DNA of 16,004 bases from an uncultured Prevotellaceae bacterium (GCA_946624335.1 CAMOSA010000038.1:1-16004); one strand, 5' to 3'; shown: positions 1 through 6,839, counted from the first letter of the stretch. Numbers and translations are program-made. Notes: generated by a model not told the origin, from the sequence alone.

Positions 1-2433
1 AAGACCCACGGCACCATTGACCGTAGCTCCGCTGACGCGGTCCGTTGTGTTGAAGACGCGTGCCGAGAGGCTGTATATGCCGGGCTCGAGGTCGGTGAGC
101 GTCTGGGCATAATCGAAATTGATGTTAGCCGCCGTTGCGTCCCACACTTCGAAGTAGGTGTCACCGGTGCTCTTGGTGTAGCCATTGGCTGCCTCACGGC
201 TCAGCGTCCATCCCTCGACAGCAGACTTTGAAGAGGTCTCAATGGTGGGATTCACGAGCAGGCCGAACGAGGAGCTGCTGTAGACGGTAGCCCCCAGGAG
301 CGTCGTCACGGCGACACGGAAGGTGGAGGAAGCGGCATCGAAGGCGGAAGCGTCGATATTGGAGATGTTCAAGGTCTGAGAATCGAAGCGCCAGCGGTCT
401 GTGATCTCGCCCACGGTCTCCCATGAGCCATCATCGAGAAGGCGTTGGACGGCCAGCGAAGCGGTCATGTCGGCATTGGGGTTGGTGATGCTGAAGCTGA
501 CCTTGTGCTGGGCTTCGTTGAGTGTCATCTCGAAGGAAGGTGTCTTGGCAGACGGAGCCCACCAGTTCGGGACCTTCTGCATCTTGGCATTGTAAGCGAA
601 GGTGGAGCGTGTGTCGCGGTAGACCTGCCCTGCCGGCGTGACCCATCCGTTGTCCCAGTCGATCATGGCTCGATACCAAGTGTCCCAGTTGTAGATGGCA
701 TAGCGTTCTACGAAGCTGCAGGTGTCCAGCATCTCGACAATAGACTGTACGTTCTTACGTACTTCCTCATACTGATTACTGGAGATATCGGCCGTCCACG
801 ATGCTCCATAGTTCCATTCGGTGATCCAGATGGGACGTTTCGTGCTGTCGTAGATGCTCTTCAGACGGTTGTACCAAGCTGAGGCGCCGTTTGCCTCGTT
901 GGGACCCCAGTAAGCATGGAAGGCAACAAAGTCGCAACGGTAAGCCATATCGTCGACATGACCGATATATTCGGTCAGCCAGCTGGCGTCGGTCGGCGCA
1001 GGTGATCCAATGCGGGCTCCGGAGACCAGAAAGTCGGGGGTCTTGGTGCACGCCGTCCAGGCATCGACGGCACCTCCGCAGTCACAGCTGTTGTGCTGCT
1101 CGCTATGCTCAGGCTCGTTGATGCTCAGCGCTGCTGTGCTCTCGAAACCATTGATAGTAGACATCGACGGCCACCAGATGTGCTGGCGGATGGGGACATA
1201 CTCGAGATTATCTGTCGACGAACGGTCGGCACTCCACGTGTAGAACCACGTCGCACGAACCTTATTGCACTCCGTCTGGTTGGCGCTCTGGCCTGTCGTA
1301 CTGCACCACCCTTTCTTGGAAACATATTGCCACGGACGTACATGAATGGATGAGATACGACGGTCGAGGGCGGTCGGCAGCGTGTTGACAACGAGGTCGG
1401 CATGATCGGCGACATAGACGCGACTGTAGCCGCCACCCTTGGTATCGGTGGCCACGGTAGCCATATAGCCACGTCGAAGGATGAAGCTGCGCGTGGTATT
1501 GTTGCGGCTGCTCATGGTGGTGTGGTCGGAGGCCGTAACGTTGAACGACGCCCCTTCGAGATTCGGCTCGCTGTAGATGGTCATCGGAACCAGCGAAGAG
1601 CCGGCGCGCAAGGGGATGACGGCGGCGCCGTTGAGGTAGATGGCCACACGGCAGTTGGAACCGTTGGTGGCCGTCATGCCATTGATCCTGACGTAACGCA
1701 GGTATTTGCTGATGACGTCGGAAGGAGTGATATTGTCAAAGATGAGCCATGTCGACAGGCTCTTGAGATTGATGCGCGAGGAAGTGCCCACGACCGCGTT
1801 GGCATTGGCACGGACATGGATGTCGACGGCATCGTCGCGCTCGATGGTGGTGTTGTAGACCTGATAGTAGTCGACGGCCGTCGTTCCGATGGCGCTGGTA
1901 TAGTCTGGCGAGACGAAAGCCCGCAAGGATGCCGTGAGGTCATCATTGATGGCCGGAACGATATGGAACAGGGCATGGGAACCACGGTTCTTGTCATAAT
2001 AGACGCTCACGTAGTCGTCGCCACTGTGACCACCGTCGATACCGAGGCGCCGAGAGGTGTTGCGCTTGTTGACGAGTTGATGGTCGAATCCTTCGTCGGC
2101 ACGCCAGAGGTAAGCATCGGCCGTCCCTTTGGCGGACTGGAAGACGACGGAATAGCTGTTGGAGGTGCTGGCGGCGAGATAGCGGCCTGTGCTCTTCTGT
2201 TTCAGCAGCACATATCCTGCCGCTGACGACGACTCTGCTACGAAGATATAGTCGGCGGCATGAGTGGCCACGAAATCAGAGAGAGCCGGCGCAGCCCCAT
2301 CTTCGCTGCTGCCCAGCGCCTTGTCGTAGACGCTGTGGACAATGAAATACTCGCGGTCTGCGACAAGTGCAGCACGCATAAAGCCCGGTACGATCCACAC
2401 GAGCAAAGCAACAATAGACAGAATCTTTTTCAT
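1..2433 (-). CDS. Secreted multidomain glycoside hydrolase, GH128-like (partial, C-terminus off the left edge)
   Basis: An open frame of 811 codons runs leftwards from the ATG at 2433 through the window edge with no stop. It begins with a signal peptide (MKKILSIVALLVWIVPGFMRA, probable cut near residue 21), so the product is exported. Residues about 22-160 look like a beta-trefoil/ricin-type module (YVLLKQKSTGRYLAAS). Residues about 165-385 are beta-rich and not assigned with certainty. The catalytic part, about 385-620, shows SINEPEHSEQHN (E440, predicted acid/base), FVAFHAYWG (H506) and RPIWITEWNYG (E539, predicted nucleophile). This order and the 99-residue spacing fit the clan GH-A barrel of GH128 (glycosyl hydrolase catalytic core, asl1-like), whose known members cut beta-1,3-glucan. 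A beta-sandwich (about 630-725) and a probable carbohydrate-binding module (from about 730, NPTIETSSKSAVEGW onward) follow. It lies 38 bp after the glycosyltransferase gene with no clear promoter of its own. Family assignment is fairly sure; the substrate is inferred. Confidence 0.82.
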   Translation of the reverse strand, partial: MKKILSIVALLVWIVPGFMRAALVADREYFIVHSVYDKALGSSEDGAAPALSDFVATHAADYIFVAESSSAAGYVLLKQKSTGRYLAASTSNSYSVVFQSAKGTADAYLWRADEGFDHQLVNKRNTSRRLGIDGGHSGDDYVSVYYDKNRGSHALFHIVPAINDDLTASLRAFVSPDYTSAIGTTAVDYYQVYNTTIERDDAVDIHVRANANAVVGTSSRINLKSLSTWLIFDNITPSDVISKYLRYVRINGMTATNGSNCRVAIYLNGAAVIPLRAGSSLVPMTIYSEPNLEGASFNVTASDHTTMSSRNNTTRSFILRRGYMATVATDTKGGGYSRVYVADHADLVVNTLPTALDRRISSIHVRPWQYVSKKGWCSTTGQSANQTECNKVRATWFYTWSADRSSTDNLEYVPIRQHIWWPSMSTINGFESTAALSINEPEHSEQHNSCDCGGAVDAWTACTKTPDFLVSGARIGSPAPTDASWLTEYIGHVDDMAYRCDFVAFHAYWGPNEANGASAWYNRLKSIYDSTKRPIWITEWNYGASWTADISSNQYEEVRKNVQSIVEMLDTCSFVERYAIYNWDTWYRAMIDWDNGWVTPAGQVYRDTRSTFAYNAKMQKVPNWWAPSAKTPSFEMTLNEAQHKVSFSITNPNADMTASLAVQRLLDDGSWETVGEITDRWRFDSQTLNISNIDASAFDAASSTFRVAVTTLLGATVYSSSSFGLLVNPTIETSSKSAVEGWTLSREAANGYTKSTGDTYFEVWDATAANINFDYAQTLTDLEPGIYSLSARVFNTTDRVSGATVNGAVGL

Positions 2434-2471
2434 GAGAAGAATATGTGATGTCATTTAATCATACAATCAAC

Positions 2472-3500
2472 TTAAGCTAACCCGACGTCTTTGCGACGGC
2501 GTGAGAGCAAGGGCTTGAGCGCACGCTCCCAGAGACAGACGTAAGCCTTCTGCTGCCAGTCAAAGCATCGGGTGCTGAGCATGAGCCAGTAGCCCGGTTT
2601 CCATCGGCAACGCAGCGGCAGACGCGAGGGACGGAAGGTGTGAAGTGCGGTAGCAAATCGCCCGAGCAAGGCTGGACGGTCAGCAACGGGGATCTCGTCG
2701 CGACGGCGAAGATAGAGGCGATAGCATCCGAGGAAATTGTACCAGCGTACGACCTCGAAGCGGCGAAGGACGGGCTCTGCAACCGTCTCCTTGCGCAGGG
2801 CGAAGAGGAGGCTCTGGTCGGCTTCTATACGATCGAACCAGAGCAGGCTGAAGCGCAACGTCTGTGAGGACTCATGGCGGCGATAGTAGTAGCGGCCTTC
2901 GCAGCAACGGACTTCGCGGCAATGCAGATAATGGAGGAAGGTGGTGTTCTCGTCACTATAGAGCCGGCATGTGGCGTCGTAGGGATAGGCTTGCTGGATA
3001 GCCGACCTGATGACATAGAGGCCATGGATCTGCCATGCGTCGAGGCTCAGGCGGAAGGCTTCTTCGCCCGTGAGTGCGGCGCCCTGGCTGAAAGCCTCCG
3101 GCAACAGATGCTCGTGCTCGTCAACGCCATTATTATATATAAGGTGTAAGACGACGGCATCGGTATGGGGGTAAGTGTTGAAGACCTGAAGGGCCGACTC
3201 GAGGGCATCGGGCGAGAGCCAGTCATCAGCATCGACCATCAACACGTAGGGGGATGTAATGTATTGAAGAGCCAAGTTGCGTGCCACAGCATGGCCGCTG
3301 TTGACGGGCGTCCGCAGCACCTTGATACGAGGGTCACGGGCGGCATAGTCGTTGAGCAGAGCCAGCGTGCCGTCGGTGGAACAGTCGTCGATGCAGAACA
3401 CCTCAATCTCCTGCAACGTCTGACGACAGAGCGAGTCAAGGCATTGCGGAAGGGTCGAAGCGGCATTGTAGGCTGCTACAAGGACGGAGATGGCTGTCAT
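2472..3500 (-). CDS. Family 2 glycosyltransferase
   Basis: The 342-aa product has a GT-A nucleotide-sugar binding fold typical of GT2. It starts with the first beta strand ISVLVAAYNAASTLPQCLDSL. CIDDCSTDGT (residues 36-45) and NSGHAVARN (67-75) follow, then the metal/nucleotide motif VDADDW (89-94). The C-terminal third is rich in Arg, Trp and Tyr and is not assigned. There is no signal peptide or clear membrane anchor, so it should work at the cytoplasmic face, transferring sugar from an activated donor to a growing surface glycan. Its start overlaps the flippase stop by 4 bp (ATGA), which implies a shared transcript and translational coupling. Donor and acceptor cannot be read from the sequence. 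The family call is secure. Confidence 0.93.
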   Translation of the reverse strand: MTAISVLVAAYNAASTLPQCLDSLCRQTLQEIEVFCIDDCSTDGTLALLNDYAARDPRIKVLRTPVNSGHAVARNLALQYITSPYVLMVDADDWLSPDALESALQVFNTYPHTDAVVLHLIYNNGVDEHEHLLPEAFSQGAALTGEEAFRLSLDAWQIHGLYVIRSAIQQAYPYDATCRLYSDENTTFLHYLHCREVRCCEGRYYYRRHESSQTLRFSLLWFDRIEADQSLLFALRKETVAEPVLRRFEVVRWYNFLGCYRLYLRRRDEIPVADRPALLGRFATALHTFRPSRLPLRCRWKPGYWLMLSTRCFDWQQKAYVCLWERALKPLLSRRRKDVGLA

Positions 3501-4963
3501 CGGCGATGAAGGAAGCGTTGGTGAAGACGTTGGACGAGGTGGGACTCACGCAGCAGAACACGATAGCTGCAGGCCAGGGATAGAACGAAGAGGGCAGAAC
3601 CGGCTATATATTTCCAGACGGGAGGAAGCAGGAGGCATGCCAGGACGGCAGAGCCCAGCAACAGCCCTTGGACGAGGGTGTGATACCATGTGGAGCGTTC
3701 GAGGCGGAAAGCATACAGCCGACGGTAGCAAGAGCCGACGAGGATGAAATCGAAGAGCGCAGACGCCGAGAGGCCGACACCTATGCCATTCAAGCCCCAT
3801 AGGAGGTAGAAACCGACGATAGCGGCCAACAGGAAGAGGTCGTAGACGGTCTCCATGATCATATACATCTTGGAATCGCCGCGCGCCAGAGCCATATAGG
3901 CGATGGGAACGGAGAGGCAGCGGAAGAACATATAGAAAGCTGCACAGACCGTCATGCCGACAGCGGGCAGGAACTCCTCGGTGTAGAGCAGGGGGAGCAG
4001 TATGGGCATCGACACGATCAGCACAATGAGCATCGGCGAGAGCAGCAGCAGGCAGGCGCGGATCTGGCGGTTGATGGTCAGGTTGCGCCGGACGACATCG
4101 TGGTTGACGCTTGACAAGCGGGGGAAATAGTCGGGCTCAAGGGCCGTGAAGATGATGCCGGCATAGGTCACCATGATGGTGTAGCCGGCACGATAGTAAC
4201 CCAGCGTGGCCTCGGAACTATGTTCCTTGAGGAAATCCAGGAGAAGGACGGAGACACCGGCTCCGATGACACCCGTCAGCACATAAGGGATACCTATGCG
4301 CAGCAGGGGAAGGCCAGCACGGAACACTTCGCGGGAGAAGGGGGACACGCGCCAAGGATAAAGCGGAAGCGTGAAGCACAGATGGACCACCATGACCGCC
4401 AAGGCTGAACTGTCGAGCGAGAGGATGATGCCGCGAGTGCCCATCAGCCAGAAAAAGGGGATGGTGAAACAGAACGTCATCAAGGCCGCAAGCAGGGAGA
4501 CAACGGCCACACGCTGAAGGCGACGCAAGCCTTTGAGCAACGAGACCTCGCCGCCCGTGATGATGACGCCGACCAGCATCGGAGCCAACAGCGCCAGCGT
4601 AGGATCCTTGAAGACAGCTGCGACGAGACAAAGAACGACCGCAAGACACGAGGACCAGAGGCACCAGGTGCGAACGACAGAGATGAAGGAACGGATGGCA
4701 GAGGCATCGCCCTGCTCGAACAACTCAGAAAGCCGCTGTACGGAAGAGATGGGCAGGCCGAGATTGGAAGAGCTGTTGATGAAATCGGCAAAGGCATTGT
4801 ATAAGCCCAGCAGACCAAGGCCGGCAGCACCGAGAATCTTGGATGCAAGCTTGTTGCGAACGACACCGATGAGAATATTTATCCCCTGCACGCCACCGAA
4901 TAATCCAGTATATTTCAGCACGTGATCAAGTGTCGTATCGTCATGTTTGGCCTTTTCTGACAT
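3497..4963 (-). CDS. Wzx-like polysaccharide flippase (MOP/PST superfamily)
   Basis: This is a 488-aa, very hydrophobic inner-membrane protein with roughly 12-14 predicted membrane segments. The N-terminal stretch KYTGLFGGVQGINILIGVVR, followed by NKLASKILGAAGLGLLGLYN, resembles O-antigen/polysaccharide translocases of the Wzx type, which flip undecaprenyl-linked oligosaccharides to the periplasm. The length fits the family. I chose the ATG at 4963 (MSEKAKHDD). The in-frame ATG 66 bp upstream (5029) would lie beyond a good -7 promoter box at 4993-4986 and would read through the divergent promoter. It is the first gene of the leftward set and overlaps the GT2 gene by 4 bp. Only a flippase and one glycosyltransferase are present, with no polymerase, so it is either a small satellite glycan locus or part of a cluster dispersed in the genome. 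The transported glycan is unknown. Confidence 0.88.
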   Translation of the reverse strand: MSEKAKHDDTTLDHVLKYTGLFGGVQGINILIGVVRNKLASKILGAAGLGLLGLYNAFADFINSSSNLGLPISSVQRLSELFEQGDASAIRSFISVVRTWCLWSSCLAVVLCLVAAVFKDPTLALLAPMLVGVIITGGEVSLLKGLRRLQRVAVVSLLAALMTFCFTIPFFWLMGTRGIILSLDSSALAVMVVHLCFTLPLYPWRVSPFSREVFRAGLPLLRIGIPYVLTGVIGAGVSVLLLDFLKEHSSEATLGYYRAGYTIMVTYAGIIFTALEPDYFPRLSSVNHDVVRRNLTINRQIRACLLLLSPMLIVLIVSMPILLPLLYTEEFLPAVGMTVCAAFYMFFRCLSVPIAYMALARGDSKMYMIMETVYDLFLLAAIVGFYLLWGLNGIGVGLSASALFDFILVGSCYRRLYAFRLERSTWYHTLVQGLLLGSAVLACLLLPPVWKYIAGSALFVLSLACSYRVLLRESHLVQRLHQRFLHRR

Positions 4964-4985
4964 CTTTTTTGAATAAAATTGCGTG

Positions 4986-4993
4986 CAAAGATA
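4986..4993 (-). promoter_or_regulatory. -7 promoter element for the flippase-GT2 transcript
   Basis: On the minus strand the sequence reads TATCTTTG, a match to the Bacteroidota -7 consensus TAnnTTTG, followed by CAC. It ends about 22 nt before the flippase ATG at 4963, giving a short leader. No convincing -33 TTTG box is visible at the usual distance. It mirrors the panB element, forming a back-to-back pair. Confidence 0.65.
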
Positions 4994-5014
4994 GTGAATA
5001 TTATGGGAATTGTG

Positions 5015-5022
5015 TACCTTTG
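5015..5022 (+). promoter_or_regulatory. -7 promoter element for panB
   Basis: TACCTTTG matches the Bacteroidota -7 consensus TAnnTTTG and is followed by CAC. Transcription would start near 5027-5030, leaving a leader of about 45 nt before the panB ATG at 5075. No clear -33 box is seen. CTTTGCAC here (5018-5025) is the exact reverse complement of GTGCAAAG at 4983-4990 in the divergent element. Confidence 0.7.
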
Positions 5023-5074
5023 CACCCAAATTTTACAAAAAATATTTCTAATACACCTATTTAATAAGAAGAAA

Positions 5075-5896
5075 ATGGCAGGATATTTAGTGGACGATAC
5101 GCGCAAAGTGACCACGCATCGCCTCTTTGAAATGAAACAGAGTGGCAAGAAGATTGCCATGCTCACCTCCTATGACTACTCCATGGCTCGCATCGTTGAC
5201 GGCGCAGGCGTTGACGTCATTCTCGTCGGCGACAGCGCTTCCAATACGATGGCCGGCAACGTGACCACGCTCCCCATCACGCTGGATCAGATGATCTACC
5301 ATGCCCGCAGCGTTGTCCGAGGTGTCAAACGTGCGCTCGTCGTCTGCGACATGCCCTTCGGCACCTATCAGGTGGACCCTCAGGATGCCGTCCGCAATGC
5401 CGTCCGCATCATGCAAGAGACGGGCTGCGACGCCCTGAAGCTGGAGGGTGGCGTGGAAATCATCCCCGCTATCAAGCTGATTCTCGAAGCCGGCATTCCC
5501 GTCTGTGGCCACCTCGGACTGACACCTCAGAGTATCAACAAATTCGGCACCTACGCCGTGCGTGCCAAGGAAGAGGGCGAAGCTGCCAAGCTGAAATCTG
5601 ACGCCAAGGCGCTTGCCGAGGTCGGATGCTTTGCCATCGTGCTCGAGAAGATACCGGCCAAGCTGGCTGAAGAAGTCACGAAGAGCATACCCGTACCCGT
5701 CATCGGCATCGGTGCCGGCGGGGCTTGCGACGGACAAGTGCTGGTCGTACATGATATGCTCGGGATGAATCAAGGCTTCTCGCCCAAGTTCCTGCGACGC
5801 TACGCCAACCTGTTTGAGGTCATGACCGATGCCATCGGACAGTACGTCACCGATGTCAAGAACAGCGACTTCCCCAACGAGAACGAGCAATACTAA
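5075..5896 (+). CDS. panB: 3-methyl-2-oxobutanoate hydroxymethyltransferase (ketopantoate hydroxymethyltransferase)
   Basis: The 273-aa protein has the full length of PanB, the cytoplasmic Mg2+-dependent enzyme. It transfers a hydroxymethyl group from 5,10-methylene-tetrahydrofolate to 2-oxoisovalerate, making ketopantoate in the first step of pantothenate and CoA synthesis. Visible family motifs are LTSYDYSMARIVDGAGVD, VGDSASN (D53), VVCDMPFGTY (D92), LKLEGG (E124), HLGLTPQS and VLEKIP (E191). By comparison with E. coli PanB, D53, D92 and E124 should bind the metal and E191 should be the catalytic base. The start at 5075 (MAGYLVDDTRKV) gives the normal N-terminus; the in-frame ATG at 4979 is rejected because it precedes the -7 box at 5015. 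It appears monocistronic: divergent from the flippase and followed by a repeat-filled intergenic stretch. No other pantothenate gene is in the window. Confidence 0.97.
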   Translation: MAGYLVDDTRKVTTHRLFEMKQSGKKIAMLTSYDYSMARIVDGAGVDVILVGDSASNTMAGNVTTLPITLDQMIYHARSVVRGVKRALVVCDMPFGTYQVDPQDAVRNAVRIMQETGCDALKLEGGVEIIPAIKLILEAGIPVCGHLGLTPQSINKFGTYAVRAKEEGEAAKLKSDAKALAEVGCFAIVLEKIPAKLAEEVTKSIPVPVIGIGAGGACDGQVLVVHDMLGMNQGFSPKFLRRYANLFEVMTDAIGQYVTDVKNSDFPNENEQY

Positions 5897-5935
5897 ACGC
5901 TTTCTCTTACAGAGCTTTAACGTTCAAAGAACAAC

Positions 5936-6089
5936 ACCAAGGCGTGTTTCGCCACACACTCCGGTGTTTTCGCTTTCACACCTAAGTATGATTGCTTTCA
6001 TACCTAGGTGACTACACAAAGTTGCCTAGGTGTGTGGGCCAACAAGCCTAGGGGTGTAAGCCAAAAAGCCTAGGGCTGTAAGCGAATGG
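5936..6089. repeat. Degenerate 22-bp tandem repeat array, seven units, CCTAGG core
   Basis: Units begin at 5936, 5958, 5980, 6002, 6024, 6046 and 6068, with an exact 22-bp period and no spacers. The approximate consensus starts RCCTAGGTGTG, then has GC at positions 15-16, followed by an A-rich end. Units 4-7 share the palindrome CCTAGG and unit 3 has CCTAAG; units 1 and 2 are eroded. CACACCTA at 5976-5983 is complementary to TAGGTGTG at 6027-6034, so the transcript could fold across units. The array starts 39 bp after the panB stop. It could be a phased protein-binding site (22 bp is close to two helical turns), a structured 3' UTR, or expanded neutral sequence. Confidence 0.8.
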
Positions 6090-6504
6090 ACATGTGATGG
6101 TGAGCGACTATAGGCGTATGAGTAAAAAAAGAAAATAGCTGAAATAAGCTTCACCCTTCACCATAACCCTTAATCAAAAGACTATCAATACGTTCTGAGG
6201 TGAACCTTTGTCTTCATAAGTTTCACCAAGCTTCACCGTTCGATTGCGGATCTGGCACTGATCTCTCTCCGGGGTACCGTTGGATGAAGTTACGCAAATC
6301 TCGCAATCTCACAGATTAACCACCGTGTGCCACGCCTTCGTGGCTTCAAGAGGGGTGACGCTTGGTGAAGCTTTCCGCAATGAAGGTTCACCTCGGAACG
6401 TATTGATAATCTTTCGATTAATGGCTATGGTGAAGGGTGAAGCTTATTATTGCAAATCGCGTAAAATGAGTCCACCTGCTATAGTCGTATCACTCAGAAT
6501 GTCT
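6089..6504. repeat. Large imperfect palindrome (about 415 bp), MITE-like or other inverted-repeat element
   Basis: The core arms 6145-6237 and 6354-6446 are each 93 nt and match as reverse complements at about 78 of 93 positions by hand count, with no gap. Most mismatches fall in one 13-nt block. Homology continues outward: GTGAGCGACTATAG (6100-6113) pairs with the reverse complement of CTATAGTCGTATCAC (6479-6493), and GACAT recurs at both outer ends. The unpaired centre (6238-6353, 116 nt) contains a perfect hairpin, GCCACG-CCTT-CGTGGC (6329-6344). TTCACC or its complement recurs within both arms (6150, 6157, 6222, 6232 on the left). No convincing ORF fills it. It fits a miniature inverted-repeat element or a cruciform-forming site. 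No target-site duplication was identified. The call of a palindrome is sure; its nature is not. Confidence 0.85.
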
Positions 6505-6591
6505 GATGAACCTTGAGTTTATGAGGATGTCAGAAGGCGTAGCGGGCACGGAGGCCGAGGAGGTACTGGTCGCGGATGTTCATGAACTTTG

Positions 6592-6635
6592 GAGACTTGT
6601 CGTACCCTCCTAAGAGACTTGTCGTACCCTCTTAG
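6592..6635. repeat. Two-copy 22-bp tandem duplication
   Basis: GAGACTTGTCGTACCCTC is identical in both copies (starting 6592 and 6614); the remaining four bases are CTAA and TTAG, so 20 of 22 positions agree. As 22 is not a multiple of three, the duplication shifts the frame of the gene remnant on the minus strand. It does not resemble the other 22-bp array in sequence. Confidence 0.85.
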
Positions 6636-6639
6636 GAGG
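6606..6639. repeat. 11-bp perfect inverted repeat around the duplication
   Basis: CCTCCTAAGAG (6606-6616) and CTCTTAGGAGG (6629-6639) are exact reverse complements separated by 12 nt, so either strand could form an 11-bp hairpin. No T-tract follows on either side, so it is not a standard intrinsic terminator. It may simply be a by-product of the tandem duplication boundary. Confidence 0.7.
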
Positions 6640-6686
6640 CTCAAGTCGCCCATATAAATCCTGTGCATCATGCGGCGAGGAGACTT

Positions 6687-6707
6687 AAAAGACACGGCTG
6701 TGTTTTT
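6687..6707 (+). terminator. Candidate terminator-like hairpin with flanking A and T tracts
   Basis: AAAGACAC (6688-6695), loop GGCT, then GTGTTTTT (6700-6707) can pair over 8 bp with one G-T wobble and ends in a run of five T. It sits about 65 bp upstream of the -7 box of the SusCD-like operon and could block read-through in either direction. The stem is short and AT-rich at its base, so the call is tentative. Confidence 0.35.
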
Positions 6708-6770
6708 ATGTTTCATAACATATTTTATAAAAGAATACCTAAAAAATGTGCGGCGATTAGGAATTTGTTG

Positions 6771-6778
6771 TAACTTTG
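6771..6778 (+). promoter_or_regulatory. -7 promoter element of the FAS1-SusC-SusD-FAS1 operon
   Basis: TAACTTTG fits the Bacteroidota consensus TAnnTTTG, with a start point expected near 6784-6787 and a leader of about 90 nt. A convincing -33 TTTG is not visible 19-21 bp upstream, which may mean activator or alternative sigma dependence. ATTAGGA occurs on both sides of the box (6756-6762 and 6785-6791). No regulator gene is present nearby. Confidence 0.6.
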
Positions 6779-6823
6779 ACACCAATTAGGACAGAATACG
6801 TCCGTTTGCTAACTAACATTGTC

Positions 6824-6839
6824 ATGCCTGGGTAGGCAT
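6824..6839 (+). promoter_or_regulatory. Leader hairpin in the 5' UTR of the operon
   Basis: ATGCCT-GGGT-AGGCAT is a perfect 6-bp stem with a 4-nt loop, 38 nt before the ATG at 6878. No T-tract follows, so it is not an intrinsic terminator. It could affect mRNA stability or initiation. The rest of the leader, up to the start codon, is A-rich, as usual for Bacteroidota starts lacking a Shine-Dalgarno sequence. Confidence 0.4.

Larger units (their letters stand above)
6530..6670 (-). pseudogene. C-terminal remnant of a probable outer-membrane beta-barrel protein gene, frameshifted
   Basis: On the minus strand one frame reads LLGGYDKSPKFMNIRDQY, then LLGLRARYAF and a TGA stop (6532-6530). A terminal strand ending in Phe is characteristic of outer-membrane beta-barrels. 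Upstream, a second frame reads MHRIYMGDLSLLRGYDKS. The two frames encode the same LL(R/G)GYDKS peptide because a 22-bp segment is tandemly duplicated out of frame (6592-6635). Removing one copy restores one reading frame across both parts. No recognisable coding sequence continues upstream of about 6670, where the stretch becomes AT-rich, so the 5' part of the gene is gone. The protein family cannot be named from so short a piece. Confidence 0.5.

Noticed and set aside
1402..2226. 274-codon plus-strand open frame
   Set aside because: It is antisense to the secreted glycoside hydrolase frame, which has a signal peptide and catalytic motifs.
4964..5029. Longer N-terminus for the flippase starting at 5029
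   Set aside because: It would need transcription from upstream of the minus-strand -7 box at 4993-4986; the extra 22 residues read through the divergent promoter.
4979..5074. Longer N-terminus for PanB starting at 4979
   Set aside because: The start lies upstream of the predicted -7 box, and the extra 32 residues are absent from the PanB family; the start at 5075 gives the normal length.
5087..5890. 267-codon open frame on the minus strand opposite panB
   Set aside because: It is the antisense shadow of panB, whose full-length motifs are on the plus strand; the peptide resembles no family I know.
5936..6089. CRISPR array from regular repeats
   Set aside because: Repeats are contiguous with a 22-bp period, degenerate, and have no unique spacers; no cas gene is present.
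6280..6516. Small plus-strand ORF (78 codons) within the palindrome
   Set aside because: It spans the unpaired centre and one palindrome arm, has no start context or recognisable protein features, and arises from repeat sequence.
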